A stretch of DNA of 64,000 nucleotides from CAKRPJ01 sp934376955 (GCA_934376955.1 CAKRPJ010000001.1:77619-141618); one strand, 5' to 3'. Shown: positions 9,486-19,771, counted from the stretch's first letter. The notes: generated from the sequence alone by a model not told the origin. Made by a program: numbers and translations.

Positions 9486-11228
9486 TTAATGCCGCAGTCT
9501 GGGCGCTCTAAAGTTTATTTCAATCTTCTTATTACGCATAAAGTTTTTACTCATCATGCGTTCAACCTGCAGCGCAATGTAATAGTTGTAGCTCAGGCTG
9601 CTGTAACGGTCCTTGCGTGCGCCGGGCTTCTCATGCACACGGATCAAATTATTTGTTGCTTCATATTCCAGGTTCACCAGCTCATTTATAGCCAATCCGG
9701 TATTGATGTACGGCATCTGCAGCGCCATCTTCTCCATGGGTGAAAGCTTGTCATAACCTTTAATGTTCGCCCGCAAAATCTCTTCGCAGTCATATTCGGA
9801 TTCCAAAAACCGGATTCTCCCCTGTTGGATTCCGCTTCGCAACGCAATTGTCACGTCATTATTAAACTGGCTGCTGCCCATGATCGCCCAAATAACCTTG
9901 GGTGCCGTCTTGTCGGGGCACCGCTCCTGGAAATCCGGGTTATTGCAGCAGTTCAGCGGTGGGTATGTCTCGCCCGTCTCCGGGTCATAGCACTCGTGCA
10001 TCAGCAGATCCATAATAGGAGCACCAAGGCCCTTTGCGTCAATGCCAATGTAGTCACACTCAAAATACTTAAAGTAGCGGCGTAGCTTCAGCACCAAATC
10101 CTGCGTAATAATACCCTCGCAGTTTTCGGTGTACACCATGTTGCTGGTACACTTGCCCGTACTGTCCGGCACCAAACTGTTCAAAAAGATGCTTGTGGCG
10201 TCATTGTCGCGGCGCTTAGAACTCATCAAGGCAATATCAACCGTCAAGATCCGCTTCTCACCGGTCTTCTTGGCCGGCAACTGACAAGCCGCCTTATTGT
10301 TCAAAATCATGTTTGGCGCATAGAACGCTTTTATGATCTTGCGCTGCTTGTTAATGTCGTCAAAGCTAAATAGCCCGCCGTCTGTCGTGCCAATAAACAG
10401 TGCCTCATTTTCCATGCGGAACCGTATATCAGAAAACGTCGATTCTGTCATCTCGTCTTCTACCTGGCTCTTCAGCAGCAGGTTTTCCTTAATACTCATC
10501 TGGTACGGGAATCGGAAACAATAGTAATTTTTCGTGGTGTCAAACATGTTCACAAAGTAATCCTTGCACAAATCCCATGACCAGTGCTGTTCAAACCATG
10601 CAGAGCTTAAGTACATCTGCTGGTTGCGCTCTGCCAGGTGGGCATACTTGGGGTTGTCCATGTAGCCGGGGTGGCGGATGTAGTTCAAAAACTTCTTCAA
10701 AACCAGATCCAGCACTTCCTTGTCAACCATGCGGTACTCGTCAATGATCAGTAAACTCGCACGGCCACCACGGGCAGTATCTGCGGCAGTCACAACCTCA
10801 ATTACACTGTCATTGCGGAAGGTTATCTTTGCCACACTCTGGTTTATCGTTATATCTTTTATCTCACTGCGCAGTAATGGGCTTCGCGGCACCAACTCCT
10901 GCTCAATCTTTTTCAGTACCAAGCTGCCCTGGTTTCGCGTTTTGCTTGCAATCACAATCAGGCTGCCTGGGTACAAGATCGCTTTCCAACAGCAGAAAAT
11001 TGCACATAGGAACGTCTTGCCTAGACCACGCGCCGCTATAAAACAAAAATTTGTGCATAGCGCCATGCAATAAATCAAAATCTGTTGGAACATCTTCAGG
11101 TTTACGTTCAAATAATCCTTGCAAAACCTCTGCGGGTTCGCCCGGTAAAAGCTGGCCCACAGCGCCACGGCATTCATGATCCGGCTTGTCTTATCTTCCG
11201 TAACCTCTCTTGCAGTTTTCTTCACCAT
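9486..11228 (-). CDS. terL: Terminase large subunit
   Basis: 580 residues. The ATPase domain shows a Walker A-like AARGLGKT at 65-72 and Walker B LLIIDE ending at Glu164. The C-terminal nuclease part contains a TVDIALM Asp segment, a GIDAKGLGAPIMD segment and a final Asp in RKDRYSSL. It drives DNA translocation into the prohead and cuts the concatemer. It lies between the small-terminase-like gene and portal, as expected. Confidence 0.9.
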   Translation of the reverse strand: MVKKTAREVTEDKTSRIMNAVALWASFYRANPQRFCKDYLNVNLKMFQQILIYCMALCTNFCFIAARGLGKTFLCAIFCCWKAILYPGSLIVIASKTRNQGSLVLKKIEQELVPRSPLLRSEIKDITINQSVAKITFRNDSVIEVVTAADTARGGRASLLIIDEYRMVDKEVLDLVLKKFLNYIRHPGYMDNPKYAHLAERNQQMYLSSAWFEQHWSWDLCKDYFVNMFDTTKNYYCFRFPYQMSIKENLLLKSQVEDEMTESTFSDIRFRMENEALFIGTTDGGLFSFDDINKQRKIIKAFYAPNMILNNKAACQLPAKKTGEKRILTVDIALMSSKRRDNDATSIFLNSLVPDSTGKCTSNMVYTENCEGIITQDLVLKLRRYFKYFECDYIGIDAKGLGAPIMDLLMHECYDPETGETYPPLNCCNNPDFQERCPDKTAPKVIWAIMGSSQFNNDVTIALRSGIQQGRIRFLESEYDCEEILRANIKGYDKLSPMEKMALQMPYINTGLAINELVNLEYEATNNLIRVHEKPGARKDRYSSLSYNYYIALQVERMMSKNFMRNKKIEINFRAPRLRH

Positions 11229-11240
11229 TCAGGCACCACC

Positions 11241-12296
11241 TCACTCACCGGGGGTGCCAAAAATGGCGTTACGGATACTCTCGTTCTCTTCCTCTTCTCC
11301 GCCGGTGTATTCAGGTCGGTGCGCCGTATAAGGTGCCATGCCTTCCTCGTATTCTTTCTGCCACGGGTTCTTGATCTTGAACAGTTCCATCATTGGCCCT
11401 GTCACCCAAGTGCGGAAATATTTACCAATCCCATCCACGTCTTTCCATTCAGGCGCAGCTTCCGGGATCGGCTTTTTATCTTCCCACTTTTTAATCAAGG
11501 TACCAAAGGTATTTGCCTCCGCCAGCGCATTATCGTTCGTCTGGTTCGGCTTAATATTGGCGCTGCCCAGCAAGTTCTGCAAAGTATCGCTGGCCTCTTT
11601 TACCTTCTTGGTGTCACCCGTCTGATATGCCTTGGTCAGCATAATCTGCGCCATACTAATCGCTTTGAACAATTCTTCCTGCGCCTTGGTGGAGCACTCA
11701 TACCGGGTAATCCAGTCCTTGTATTCATTGTCCAGCCGCACATACTCGGCCTCGTTGAACCCTGGCCCCCAAAACCCAACCATGCGCTGGCTTACCTTGC
11801 CGCCGTTTGGTCGTGTCTCGCTGATATCGCTTACATCATTGATCACCCGCCCGTTGATTTCTTCCAGGTAGGTATCAAAGGTCTTGCCATGGTTCTGAGT
11901 CATGTTGCAATGTCTGATCCAAGCTGTCATCCGGCTTGTGTTCGGGGCGTGCTTTGCCGTGCTTTTCAGTAGGCCCTCGCTGTAATAAATGTCAAACAGC
12001 ATGCACACCCGCTTCATGGCCTCATCCTCATTGCCAAGCGCCTGGGTGTAATGGTCAACCAGCTTGTCCATGCAGCTTTTGCATACCGGGAAGTAATGAT
12101 TGTTTCCTCGCCACAGCTCGCTTTGCGCAGGGGAAAAATTATCCTTCTGGTGCATGAACCGCTTGCCGCAACAGGCGCAAACAAAATACGCAGGCCCATC
12201 GTCCTCTGCCATCATGCGGCGGATCTTGGCCTGCGCTTCTGCGTTTTCTCGTAAAATTGTAGCTTTATTTTTAGAGCCTTTCGGTCTTCCGGCCAT
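11241..12296 (-). CDS. Putative terminase small subunit with zinc finger
   Basis: 351 residues. The N-terminus RPKGSKNKAT is the basic start seen in many terminase-associated DNA-binding proteins. A CxxC (residues ~40-43) with a later CxxC forms a likely zinc finger, followed by helices. It ends just before terL. Recognition of packaging sites is the inferred role; a different DNA-binding packaging factor is possible. Confidence 0.55.
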   Translation of the reverse strand: MAGRPKGSKNKATILRENAEAQAKIRRMMAEDDGPAYFVCACCGKRFMHQKDNFSPAQSELWRGNNHYFPVCKSCMDKLVDHYTQALGNEDEAMKRVCMLFDIYYSEGLLKSTAKHAPNTSRMTAWIRHCNMTQNHGKTFDTYLEEINGRVINDVSDISETRPNGGKVSQRMVGFWGPGFNEAEYVRLDNEYKDWITRYECSTKAQEELFKAISMAQIMLTKAYQTGDTKKVKEASDTLQNLLGSANIKPNQTNDNALAEANTFGTLIKKWEDKKPIPEAAPEWKDVDGIGKYFRTWVTGPMMELFKIKNPWQKEYEEGMAPYTAHRPEYTGGEEEENESIRNAIFGTPGE

Positions 12297-12298
12297 GT

Positions 12299-12556
12299 TC
12301 AGTCACCCGCCTTATCGGCGCGGTTCCCGTTCTCATCATAATCACGGAAGTTGTTCCGGCACTCGTTCCAAAACTCCACCACATCCATCAATTTCTGGCT
12401 GCGCTTAAACACACAGTAGCTTGTCTGGGTAATGGGGTTCATCTGCCGACTCTCATAGCTCAAACCAAACGCCTTCAAAAAATTCGTAAGCCGCGCCGAA
12501 TAACTGCAAAAGTATTCGGGCTGCTTTTTCTCATACTCACCCACTCTAAAGACCAT
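12299..12556 (-). CDS. Hypothetical protein before terminase
   Basis: 85 residues, mixed charge, with an aromatic N-terminal part (EYFCSYSARL). A GAGAGGGG sequence directly abuts the ATG, so the start is uncertain. It lies between the phosphoesterase gene and the small-terminase-like gene in the same transcript. No recognised domain. Confidence 0.5.
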   Translation of the reverse strand: MVFRVGEYEKKQPEYFCSYSARLTNFLKAFGLSYESRQMNPITQTSYCVFKRSQKLMDVVEFWNECRNNFRDYDENGNRADKAGD

Positions 12557-12582
12557 CCCCTCTCATCAAAAAATCCCACGCT

Positions 12583-13764
12583 CTAATCCAGCGTAATATC
12601 GTAACAGCAGTCCACGCCGTAAGCATTCACCACCAGCACGTTCTGCTCTGGTTTATTTCGCAATCTCTTATCCATGCAGTAGCAGTCCGCGCCATCCACA
12701 CAGCCGCTTTCGTATACTTTCGTATCGTATACAGTCGTCAGGGCATTGGTATGGCGGTGTCCCATCAGCACAATGTCAGGCTTATCACCTGTCATCATAG
12801 TCAATGTCTGTACCACGCTGCCCGGTGTGTCTTTATCACCATGCACTGCATACACCAGTCGGCCGCGTACCATAAAGTCCGCAATCGTCTCGTCAATCGT
12901 ATTCTGGTAGGTTTCTACATTGCCAAGTGCCGCACAGCGTGCGTCCACAATATAAGTCACAAGCTTGTCCAGGTATTCACCGTGCTGGTTATCCTCCTTG
13001 GCGGGGAACACCCGGCTATGGTTGCCCGGCACACTATAAATGTATACATGTTCAAACATGCGGCTCAGTTCAGCCACAAACCAACTCACGGCTTCCCCAG
13101 CGCTAATTACCTGGTCCACTACATTCTCGTTGTTTTCCAACCGGTTGTTCAGGTGGATCTCACCGTTTACCAGGTCGCCGCCCAGCACCAAAAAACAATT
13201 CTGACCATTGTGGCGCTTCTGGATCACATATACCCTTTCCGCATAGCGCTTCAGCCGGGCACGCAGCACCTGTTGGTCAAAGCTGTTGTAAAGGTTCTCG
13301 ATCTTAACCCCCGCATGCAGGTCGGTCAGGTGAACAATCAGGTCGGTCGTCAGTGCTTCTGTACTAACTACCCCAATGTGTTCAAAAGTTTCCGGCTTAT
13401 AAGCGCTGAACCGCCGTTCAATCAGCTCTCGCATGCTCTCTCCACGGGCTTGTACCCGCATCAGGCGGCTCACTTCATTGCGCTCGTCCCGCAGCTTGAC
13501 CTTTTCTTTCTCCAGCTCGCGGCGCTGCTCTTTAATCTCGCCCAAAATCTGCTGGGCGTCACTCAGGTTAGTTTCACTGGCGTGCGCCAGAATGTTGAAT
13601 GCCTTCCAGTTCTTGCGGTATACGCACTCATCCTTGTCCTGGCCCAGCTCTTTATTGATTACATCCGCCACATCGTTCCAGGTGCCAATCTGGTCCTTGG
13701 CAGCACAAATGCGGTAGATGTATTCATTGTCAGTTTCCTTGGCAAGCTTGTGCAGTTCAAGCAT
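12583..13764 (-). CDS. Calcineurin-like metallophosphoesterase
   Basis: 393 residues. About 1-110 include a Glu/Lys/Arg coiled coil; the catalytic domain follows with motifs in order: HLTDLHAG, GGDLVNG, PGNHS and MGHRHTN, which together bind two metals. Such enzymes are found beside terminase genes in clostridial phages. Substrate unknown: cyclic nucleotide, nucleic acid end or protein phosphate. It uses TAG as stop, one of few in the window. Confidence 0.8.
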   Translation of the reverse strand: MLELHKLAKETDNEYIYRICAAKDQIGTWNDVADVINKELGQDKDECVYRKNWKAFNILAHASETNLSDAQQILGEIKEQRRELEKEKVKLRDERNEVSRLMRVQARGESMRELIERRFSAYKPETFEHIGVVSTEALTTDLIVHLTDLHAGVKIENLYNSFDQQVLRARLKRYAERVYVIQKRHNGQNCFLVLGGDLVNGEIHLNNRLENNENVVDQVISAGEAVSWFVAELSRMFEHVYIYSVPGNHSRVFPAKEDNQHGEYLDKLVTYIVDARCAALGNVETYQNTIDETIADFMVRGRLVYAVHGDKDTPGSVVQTLTMMTGDKPDIVLMGHRHTNALTTVYDTKVYESGCVDGADCYCMDKRLRNKPEQNVLVVNAYGVDCCYDITLD

Positions 13765-13972
13765 TCACGTCACCCCGTGTATTCACAATTCCGGTGTGGC
13801 GCTTGTCACGCTCCATCTCAGCCAAAGCTTCCTGCGCAAAATAGTTGTTGGGCAAAGCCTGCAGCACATACGGCAGCTCGTCCACCATCGTCTTGTTCAC
13901 GGTCGTAACCATATGCACACCAGGGAACTTCTTGCGCAACATTTTTGCTTCTTCCTTAGAAATAACAATCAT
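13757..13972 (-). CDS. Small hypothetical protein
   Basis: About 71 residues beginning MIVISKEEAKML; I prefer this ATG, with GGAG ten bases upstream, over a TTG two codons earlier. It overlaps the phosphoesterase start by a few bases, implying coupling. No recognised domain. Confidence 0.5.
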   Translation of the reverse strand: MIVISKEEAKMLRKKFPGVHMVTTVNKTMVDELPYVLQALPNNYFAQEALAEMERDKRHTGIVNTRGDVNA

Positions 13973-14004
13973 CTTCAAAAATCTCCTTATAAAAAAATCT
14001 GAGA

Positions 14005-14036
14005 ATAAAAGAACCCCCGGCCATAATGGTCAGGGG
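14005..14036 (-). terminator. Terminator after the Zn-ribbon protein gene
   Basis: On the minus strand a CCCCTGACC/GGCCGGGGG stem with a short loop is followed by TTCTTTT. It ends the transcript from the RNA polymerase-like region before the late operon. Confidence 0.7.
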
Positions 14037-14083
14037 CACTCCACCCTCTATAATCATATATAGGGGGTTTTCAGCTTCAAGCG

Positions 14084-14899
14084 TTACAAGGTACTATTTT
14101 TGTTTCTGTAGCGGGTCACGCGAGCCAATGTCTTGGCGTTTTTCTCCAATTCCGCGCAGGTCTTGCAGTAGTGTGCCTTGGCATTCCACGCAATCTCTTC
14201 CCCACACTTTTCGCAGTACCGGTTGTCAAACAGCCCGATTTTTGCGCACAATTTATCCATATCCAACCGGTTGTTCTCTGCCGTCACATCCCAGCAGTAA
14301 ACACCTTCGCTTTTGTGATCATAAAACGGGTACTCATACAAACAGCCAATCCGCCCCGGACCAGGATTGCAAGTAATTCGGTTCAATATACCGCACTTGT
14401 CACTCAGCACATCCAGCTCCACCGGTGCTTCATAACCGTCCCACCAGTTCGCGCCATCAATGTGTATCGCTGTCACATCTCGCCCAAAGCAAGAGCAGAA
14501 CTGTTTGATTCTGTATCGGTTCATCAGATCTAGCGTGTCACTACCATTCAGCCGGCACATAACAATCACGCCAAGCAAAATCTTCACCTGTCGCTGCGTC
14601 AGCCCATAAGTACGGATCGCCAGCCGGATGTAAGTCAGGTCACTCTCATAAAGATAGATCTTGTCAACCTGCCGCAGTCCACACTTCTTCAGCTGTTTTT
14701 TCTTGTACTGCTGGATTAGGTCCAGCCGATCATACTGCCTTATGTACTTGGGGTCTGTATGGGCCAGCTGCATATCTGCACAAAAATCTGGCTCATACCC
14801 ACTCTGCGCCAACAGCCGCCGTAACAGCCGTGGGCTTTCATTGTAATCGTCAAAGTTATCCAGCAGCATCTTTTCATTGCAATAATAGCTGTAATACAT
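14084..14899 (-). CDS. Hypothetical protein with C-terminal zinc ribbon
   Basis: 271 residues, start overlapping the upstream stop after a GGAGG-like site. Residues about 95-125 (YGLTQRQVKILLGVIVM) could be a helix-turn-helix. Near the C-terminus two CxxC pairs (CEKCGEE and CKTC) form a zinc ribbon. It is translationally coupled to the RNA polymerase-like gene, so an accessory transcription role is possible but unproven. Confidence 0.55.
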   Translation of the reverse strand: MYYSYYCNEKMLLDNFDDYNESPRLLRRLLAQSGYEPDFCADMQLAHTDPKYIRQYDRLDLIQQYKKKQLKKCGLRQVDKIYLYESDLTYIRLAIRTYGLTQRQVKILLGVIVMCRLNGSDTLDLMNRYRIKQFCSCFGRDVTAIHIDGANWWDGYEAPVELDVLSDKCGILNRITCNPGPGRIGCLYEYPFYDHKSEGVYCWDVTAENNRLDMDKLCAKIGLFDNRYCEKCGEEIAWNAKAHYCKTCAELEKNAKTLARVTRYRNKNSTL

Positions 14900-15890
14900 T
14901 ACCCCTCTCCTCCTTCAATCGGTTCAATGTTCAGTTCGTTGCCAACCGGCACCAGGGCATAGCGCTTGCCCAGGTACTCGTATTCACCGTCATCGCACAG
15001 CTGCGGCAAGCAAATGTTCACTTGCTGGATGTTCTCCACAATGCCGGTGCCGGCCACCACCCACATAAACTTCTTGCTGCGGCGGGGGTATTTCTGGTAG
15101 CAAAGCATCACGGCAATGTTGGCCAGTTCTTTGGGGTCAAGGCAAATCTCTGCACACCGGGCACGGAACTTGTTATAGTACAGCTGCCAATCAACCTCAA
15201 AGTTGGCAGCAAACTCCTTTGTAACGCCCTCAGCCTCCAGCTCATCTTTGAATCGGTCAAAGTAACGGCAATGGTGTTCAGTCTCTGCCAGCTCGGCTAC
15301 CGTTTTATTAAACTCAAAGTAGATTTTTTCAATCGCATCAAAATGCTCCTGGCTAAATCCCACCTCCGCGTCAATCATAATTGTGTAATCAAACCCGTCA
15401 CTCCTTTTGTGGCGCAGCCCATCCGCCCACTTTTCAATAACCCAACACATCTTGTTCATGTTGCTGTGGGCGCAGCTCAGGCGCTTCATCCGCTTGTAAT
15501 ACGGGCTTGCATACTTCATAAAATACGGCAAAGGTCTGCCATACTTGGCAATCTGCCGCGGCACCGGGTACAACACACCGGTTTTGGCGAAGTCAATAGC
15601 TTTACCGTTGGTTATGGAGAGCAGATCAACATACCGGGCGTATGTCTCTTTCTGCTTCTCAGTTTTTGGTGTTTTGTTGTGATAGCAGCTCGCGTAATTG
15701 GAAATCTCACCAATCAAACTCTTCAAACTGCGCATAATGCACGCCGTGCGGTTCTGGATCGTGTCCTTCTCCGCCAGCGCAGTTACTTTATCTTCAATGT
15801 CAATTACAATTTTTGCGTTCCTGTCCACACCCTTCATCATCAAAGGGCTGTCAAGAAGCAAAGTAAGATCTCCCATAAAAACCTGATGTA
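14899..15890 (-). CDS. RNA polymerase-like protein, exon 2
   Basis: Second exon, about 330 residues. Without splicing the frame would start at MGDLTLLL, but reading back in frame gives HQVFMGDL, and joining base 15890 to exon 1 at 16758 gives a codon for Leu and an 880-residue protein with no frame break (2643 bases, 881 codons). This exon has a helical DSPLMMKGVDRNAK region typical of the part that follows the active site. Whether an unspliced short product is also made is unknown. Confidence 0.6.
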
Positions 15891-16757
15891 CTTAATTGAC
15901 AAAGTATTCAGGTTTTTCTCGACTATATCATATCCATGCCACACCGCAGTGTAGTTTAGGTCACAGCGCTTCCACAACGGGACTTTCACCCGCCATGTAC
16001 TCTACTGACTCAACTTAACAAGTTGGTTTTCGATAGTCTGTGGATTTGACCGTCTTGTTCGAGTTTGTTTTGCTGTTCCTTCTGTTTACGTTCCCTCTTA
16101 TCAGCAATAAATTTTGAGTGAGCATAAGCATCCGGCCACGGAATATTTAACGTGTTGGCGATTTCAAATGGACGCATACCATCAGCATACATTTGTTCCA
16201 TCTGAGAAATTTCTTCATCGGTATACTTTCGTTCACCAGCTTTTTTATGTAAAACGGTAATACTATGAATGCAATTTTCTTTGGTTGTCATCCATTCCAA
16301 ATTTGAAACATCGTTGTGGGACTTGTTTCCATCCTTATGGTTCACAACAGGTTTATCCATAGGATTTTCAATAAAAGCCATTGCCACAAGAACATGAACA
16401 CGCTTTATTTTCTTCACTCCATCTTTACAAAGAGTGCAGATTTTATAACCATATGCATTCATTCTTTGAGCAACAAGAGACTCGTCTAAATGCTTAAAAC
16501 GACATCCTTTACGCCCAGATCTCCAAGATCTTGCGTTGCGTTTTACACGTCCCAGGTTACTTACGCTGTAAAGTTCTTCATACCCTACAACGGGCATCCA
16601 AACTTCACCTTCTAAAGATTCAACCATCATCTTCACCTCCTTTTCTTTTATATTTTGCAGACGGTCAAACACCGGATTATACTTCGCAGTACGTCCCCGG
16701 TTAGCAGTTAATCAAACCATCATTTCCTATGGCTCCATAAAAATATGTATTAACCAC
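15891..16757 (-). ncRNA. Group I intron with HNH gene
   Basis: 867 bases. On the minus strand the 3' part holds GATATAGTC, the classic P7/S element, with GACCTA upstream as the P7 partner and an ACAC/GGTGT hairpin as P8. At the 5' end exon AUGGU can pair with intron GCCAU, placing the conserved U-G pair at the splice site; the intron ends in G at 15891. The predicted splice restores one open frame. The core holds an HNH gene, as in mobile introns. Confidence 0.65.
16010..16630 (-). CDS. HNH homing endonuclease (NUMOD4-HNH)
   Basis: About 206 residues. The start at MMVESLEG is chosen for the AGGAGGTG site just upstream. Residues 5-50 match the NUMOD4 pattern (GEVWMPVVGYEELYSVSNLG). The HNH domain has VNHKDGNKSHNDVSNLEW, with the paired His and Asn ligands. 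A C-terminal helix-turn-helix-like segment (MRPFEIANTLNI) would bind DNA. It lies within the intron and would spread it by cutting intronless alleles. Confidence 0.85.
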   Translation of the reverse strand: MMVESLEGEVWMPVVGYEELYSVSNLGRVKRNARSWRSGRKGCRFKHLDESLVAQRMNAYGYKICTLCKDGVKKIKRVHVLVAMAFIENPMDKPVVNHKDGNKSHNDVSNLEWMTTKENCIHSITVLHKKAGERKYTDEEISQMEQMYADGMRPFEIANTLNIPWPDAYAHSKFIADKRERKQKEQQNKLEQDGQIHRLSKTNLLS

Positions 16758-18408
16758 ACCATGATTTTTCATGTTCACTGTGTTTTATATCCGATCGTTT
16801 CCAATCGGTACGACAGAGGCTTCTCGCCTGATCGTAGTCGGCCCCGTTAAGCCGTTGCGGGGTAATGCTCTTGCAATTAACAATTAACGTGTTCACCAAC
16901 TGGCCGCAATATTTTTCCAGCAGCGGGTTGGTCACGCCTTTCAGGATCACATGCTCGCTCTTGCAAATGTGCGGGTTGCGTTCAATCAGCCGTTCGCCAA
17001 GCGTTGTTCCTGTTCTGTCAAAACTGTAAAACTCATCCGCCTCCAGCGCTCCCTTCAAGGGTAGGCCGGCAATGTGTTCCATCAGCATAATCAGGTCAGG
17101 CACTAAGAACTTAAAGCTTCCGCGCAGCCACAACTTGCCGCACTTCATGTCGTCCTTATATTTTCCAAGCAGGTTGGTTATGTACTTTCGCACCCCCTCC
17201 TCTTTCAGCATCTCCGGGTTCTTCAAAATCGCCGCGCAATAATTATTCAGCGGTTTGTGCCGGTCAGCCAGCATACCCAAAAAGCAATAGGTGTATACCG
17301 GGTCACCGTTCTCAATCTTTTCAACCCAATCAATGCTGTAATCTGCCAGATGCTCAAACTCGTCTACCGGCAAATCCAGGTCCTGCAAAATCTGGTAATT
17401 GCCGCGGGTGTATAGCGGTTCTGTGTCAATGTCAAACTGCCACTTTGCAATGCCAATGCAGTGCTTGTTCTTCTTGAACTGGTACCAGTATTCTTCCCAG
17501 TCCGCAATTGTGCCGGTTTTCTTAAAATACTTGTACCCCTTGTACATGCTCTCGCAGGCAATAATCTTGGGTTCAGCTCCTGGGCTTACGTCATGTTCCA
17601 CGCCCCAAATGTCTTTAATAAACCGTACCCCGCGTTCTGCAAAAAACGTTTCATAATCCATCTGGTTCAGCACGCCCTTAAAGTACGGCATACGCCACAC
17701 CACACTGGTCACGGGCGTCTCACTGCCCAATCGCCGCTGTATCTCCTGCATAATCTTGGGGTGTGCAATCCCGCAGCCGTCAAAGGCGTTTATCTCAATG
17801 TCGCGGGTAGTTTCTGCAATGTCTTTCTGCACCCACTCGCGGTCAGCCCCGGTCTTGCGGTCTTTGAACTGGATCTTGCGGTCATATACATATTTAATGT
17901 TCTGGTTTGGTATGGTCACAAAGCAGTCCGGCACCACCACAATGGTCGGGTACCAGTTCTCAATGCAGTGGCAGCTGGAAAAGCACAAACCACGGTAACT
18001 CATCATTTTGGCGAGCACAGTCTTGTCTAGCTGTATTCCCATTGTGATTCTCACGTCAAGGTCGTGGGCCAACCGCCTGTCCACAAAGCTCAAAATCCCC
18101 TGCCGCACCATACTGGCGCTGCGTTCACTCAGCACAAACTCTTGCTTTCCAATCTTAAACCCGTGCTGGATCAACCGCTTCATGGCCGCCTTCTTGTTCT
18201 GGCCACCCACGCAATCCACAAACACAACAAACCGGTTGTACTCGTTGCTCTCGTATGTAAGCAGCCGGATCTGCCGGAACAGCATGTTGTCACCCTGCTT
18301 TACATAAAAGCGCTCTTCCTCCTCCTGGCTGATCTGGATGTTATAATCATGGTTAATAATGTAGGTCAGGTTCAACTTTCGCACAATATATAGTGGTGGT
18401 GCGAACAT
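16758..18408 (-). CDS. YonO/RdRP-like RNA polymerase, exon 1
   Basis: 550 complete codons plus one base. Segments recall the cellular RNA-dependent RNA polymerase/YonO family: RGLCFSSCH, an INAFDGCGIAHP region, WRMPYFKGVL, ESMYKGYKYF, RNPHICKSEHV, and then NGADYDQA at the place of the DxDGD metal loop (Asp524, Asp526). The usual third Asp is replaced. Family proteins transcribe phage DNA. GGAGGACGAG precedes the ATG. Moderate confidence because the similarity is judged by eye and the active site is altered. Confidence 0.55.
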
Positions 18409-18710
18409 TACTCGTCCTCCTTGTTATCCGGGTCATTCTCTTTGTTCTCGGCTTTTTCCAGGTTGTAAATCTTTTCAATGCTAACCCGCCCGCTGTCAAA
18501 CGCCTCACGGGAAAGTGCCGCCCACAACAGCGCATACAAAACCGGCAGCGCCACAAAAATTCCAACCGTGGCCACAGTGCCCAACATCTGCAACGCCAGC
18601 CGGATCACCACAATGCAGCCTCCAACCAGCACCATGGCCTTAAATCCCTGCCACAGGTCATGTAGAAAATTTGTCAGTATCAACAAAGTTTCAGCTTCTT
18701 TCTTGTTCAA
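18408..18710 (-). CDS. Small membrane protein
   Basis: 100 residues starting at TTG with GGAGG nine bases upstream. Two hydrophobic spans (about 25-47 and 50-68) are followed by an acidic tail. Its stop overlaps the start of the RNA polymerase-like gene. Role unknown; both termini are likely cytoplasmic. Confidence 0.6.
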   Translation of the reverse strand: MNKKEAETLLILTNFLHDLWQGFKAMVLVGGCIVVIRLALQMLGTVATVGIFVALPVLYALLWAALSREAFDSGRVSIEKIYNLEKAENKENDPDNKEDE

Positions 18711-18778
18711 AGTTTTATACCTCCAAAAAAATATTTTTTCGTTGAAAAGGTAAAGTGGGCAATATACGTTCGTTTTGC

Positions 18779-19771
18779 TTAGAATATTTCATCCTCACGC
18801 AATCCCCAGTCACTGTAATTGTCAGGCGGCATTCCCCACCCGTCGCAAAACTGGGTGTTGCACAACTCTTCCATCGGCGGCTCTGGTGCGGGTTCCTGTT
18901 CCGGTTCCGGCATCACCTCCTCTGCTGGTTCCGGCTTATCCTCCGCTCCACATGTCTGGCCTGCCGGGTACCAGTTGGAGCCTGCTCGGTTGGGTTTGCG
19001 CCGGTACCGGTTCTTTGTTTCGCGCACAACCTTCTCTACCATGTTGTCGCCACACATTAGCGGGAGCGCCAAAATCATCTCCGGCCGGTCAGATTCCAGG
19101 CTTCCCTTTTCAATCGCTCCATAGTACGGGATAACCAGCCCACACTGGTACATAACCCGGATGGCGTTTGATACGGTCTTGTCGGCCAAGTGCAGTTCTT
19201 TGGCAATCGCTTTAATGTATCCTACCCACGTCGCCACAAACCCCATCTTTTCCTTGCCATATGTACGCTGCCACAGGCGGTACCGCAACCGCAGGTAACA
19301 GTAGATCCGGTACAAATTGTTCGTGCCACGCCCGGTAGAATAGGCAGTAGCCACTCTGTTTAGCAGCAAGAAATATTCGTTTGAGGTCAGTGAAGCATAA
19401 CCAAACTTTCCGTCCTTATCTTCTTTGCCAAACACCTCGTTCAGATCTTTGAACCGATACTTAAACGGTTTGGTCGGTTTTGCCCGGTTGTACCCCTCTG
19501 TCATAATCACGCCACATGCTTCTAAAAACTCAACTGCATCTGCCGCACGGTTGTAGTATCTGCGGTGCTGGCAATCTTTCCCAAACGTTCCAGCCAGCTC
19601 GACCAGCTCTGACAGGCTCGTATAACTGTAAAATCGTAAATCGTAAAACGGCGAATACTTTGCGTACATCAGCATGTAAACCGGCAGTAACTCCGACACG
19701 TCCTTGCGCAAAATCAACTCTTCCGGCACCTGCATAACCTGCTTTGCTAAGTAGGAACCATTCGTATACAT
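18779..19771 (-). CDS. Winged-helix protein, replication-initiator-like
   Basis: 330 residues from MYTNGSYL, chosen over the longer frame because AAAGGAGTG lies just upstream. Residues about 170-215 read IAKELHLADKTVSNAIRVM, a clear helix-turn-helix, followed by a short wing. The last 80 residues are Pro/Glu-rich and disordered. The domain style resembles DnaD/RepA-like initiators or transcription regulators. Which one cannot be told from sequence. Confidence 0.5.
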   Translation of the reverse strand: MYTNGSYLAKQVMQVPEELILRKDVSELLPVYMLMYAKYSPFYDLRFYSYTSLSELVELAGTFGKDCQHRRYYNRAADAVEFLEACGVIMTEGYNRAKPTKPFKYRFKDLNEVFGKEDKDGKFGYASLTSNEYFLLLNRVATAYSTGRGTNNLYRIYCYLRLRYRLWQRTYGKEKMGFVATWVGYIKAIAKELHLADKTVSNAIRVMYQCGLVIPYYGAIEKGSLESDRPEMILALPLMCGDNMVEKVVRETKNRYRRKPNRAGSNWYPAGQTCGAEDKPEPAEEVMPEPEQEPAPEPPMEELCNTQFCDGWGMPPDNYSDWGLREDEIF

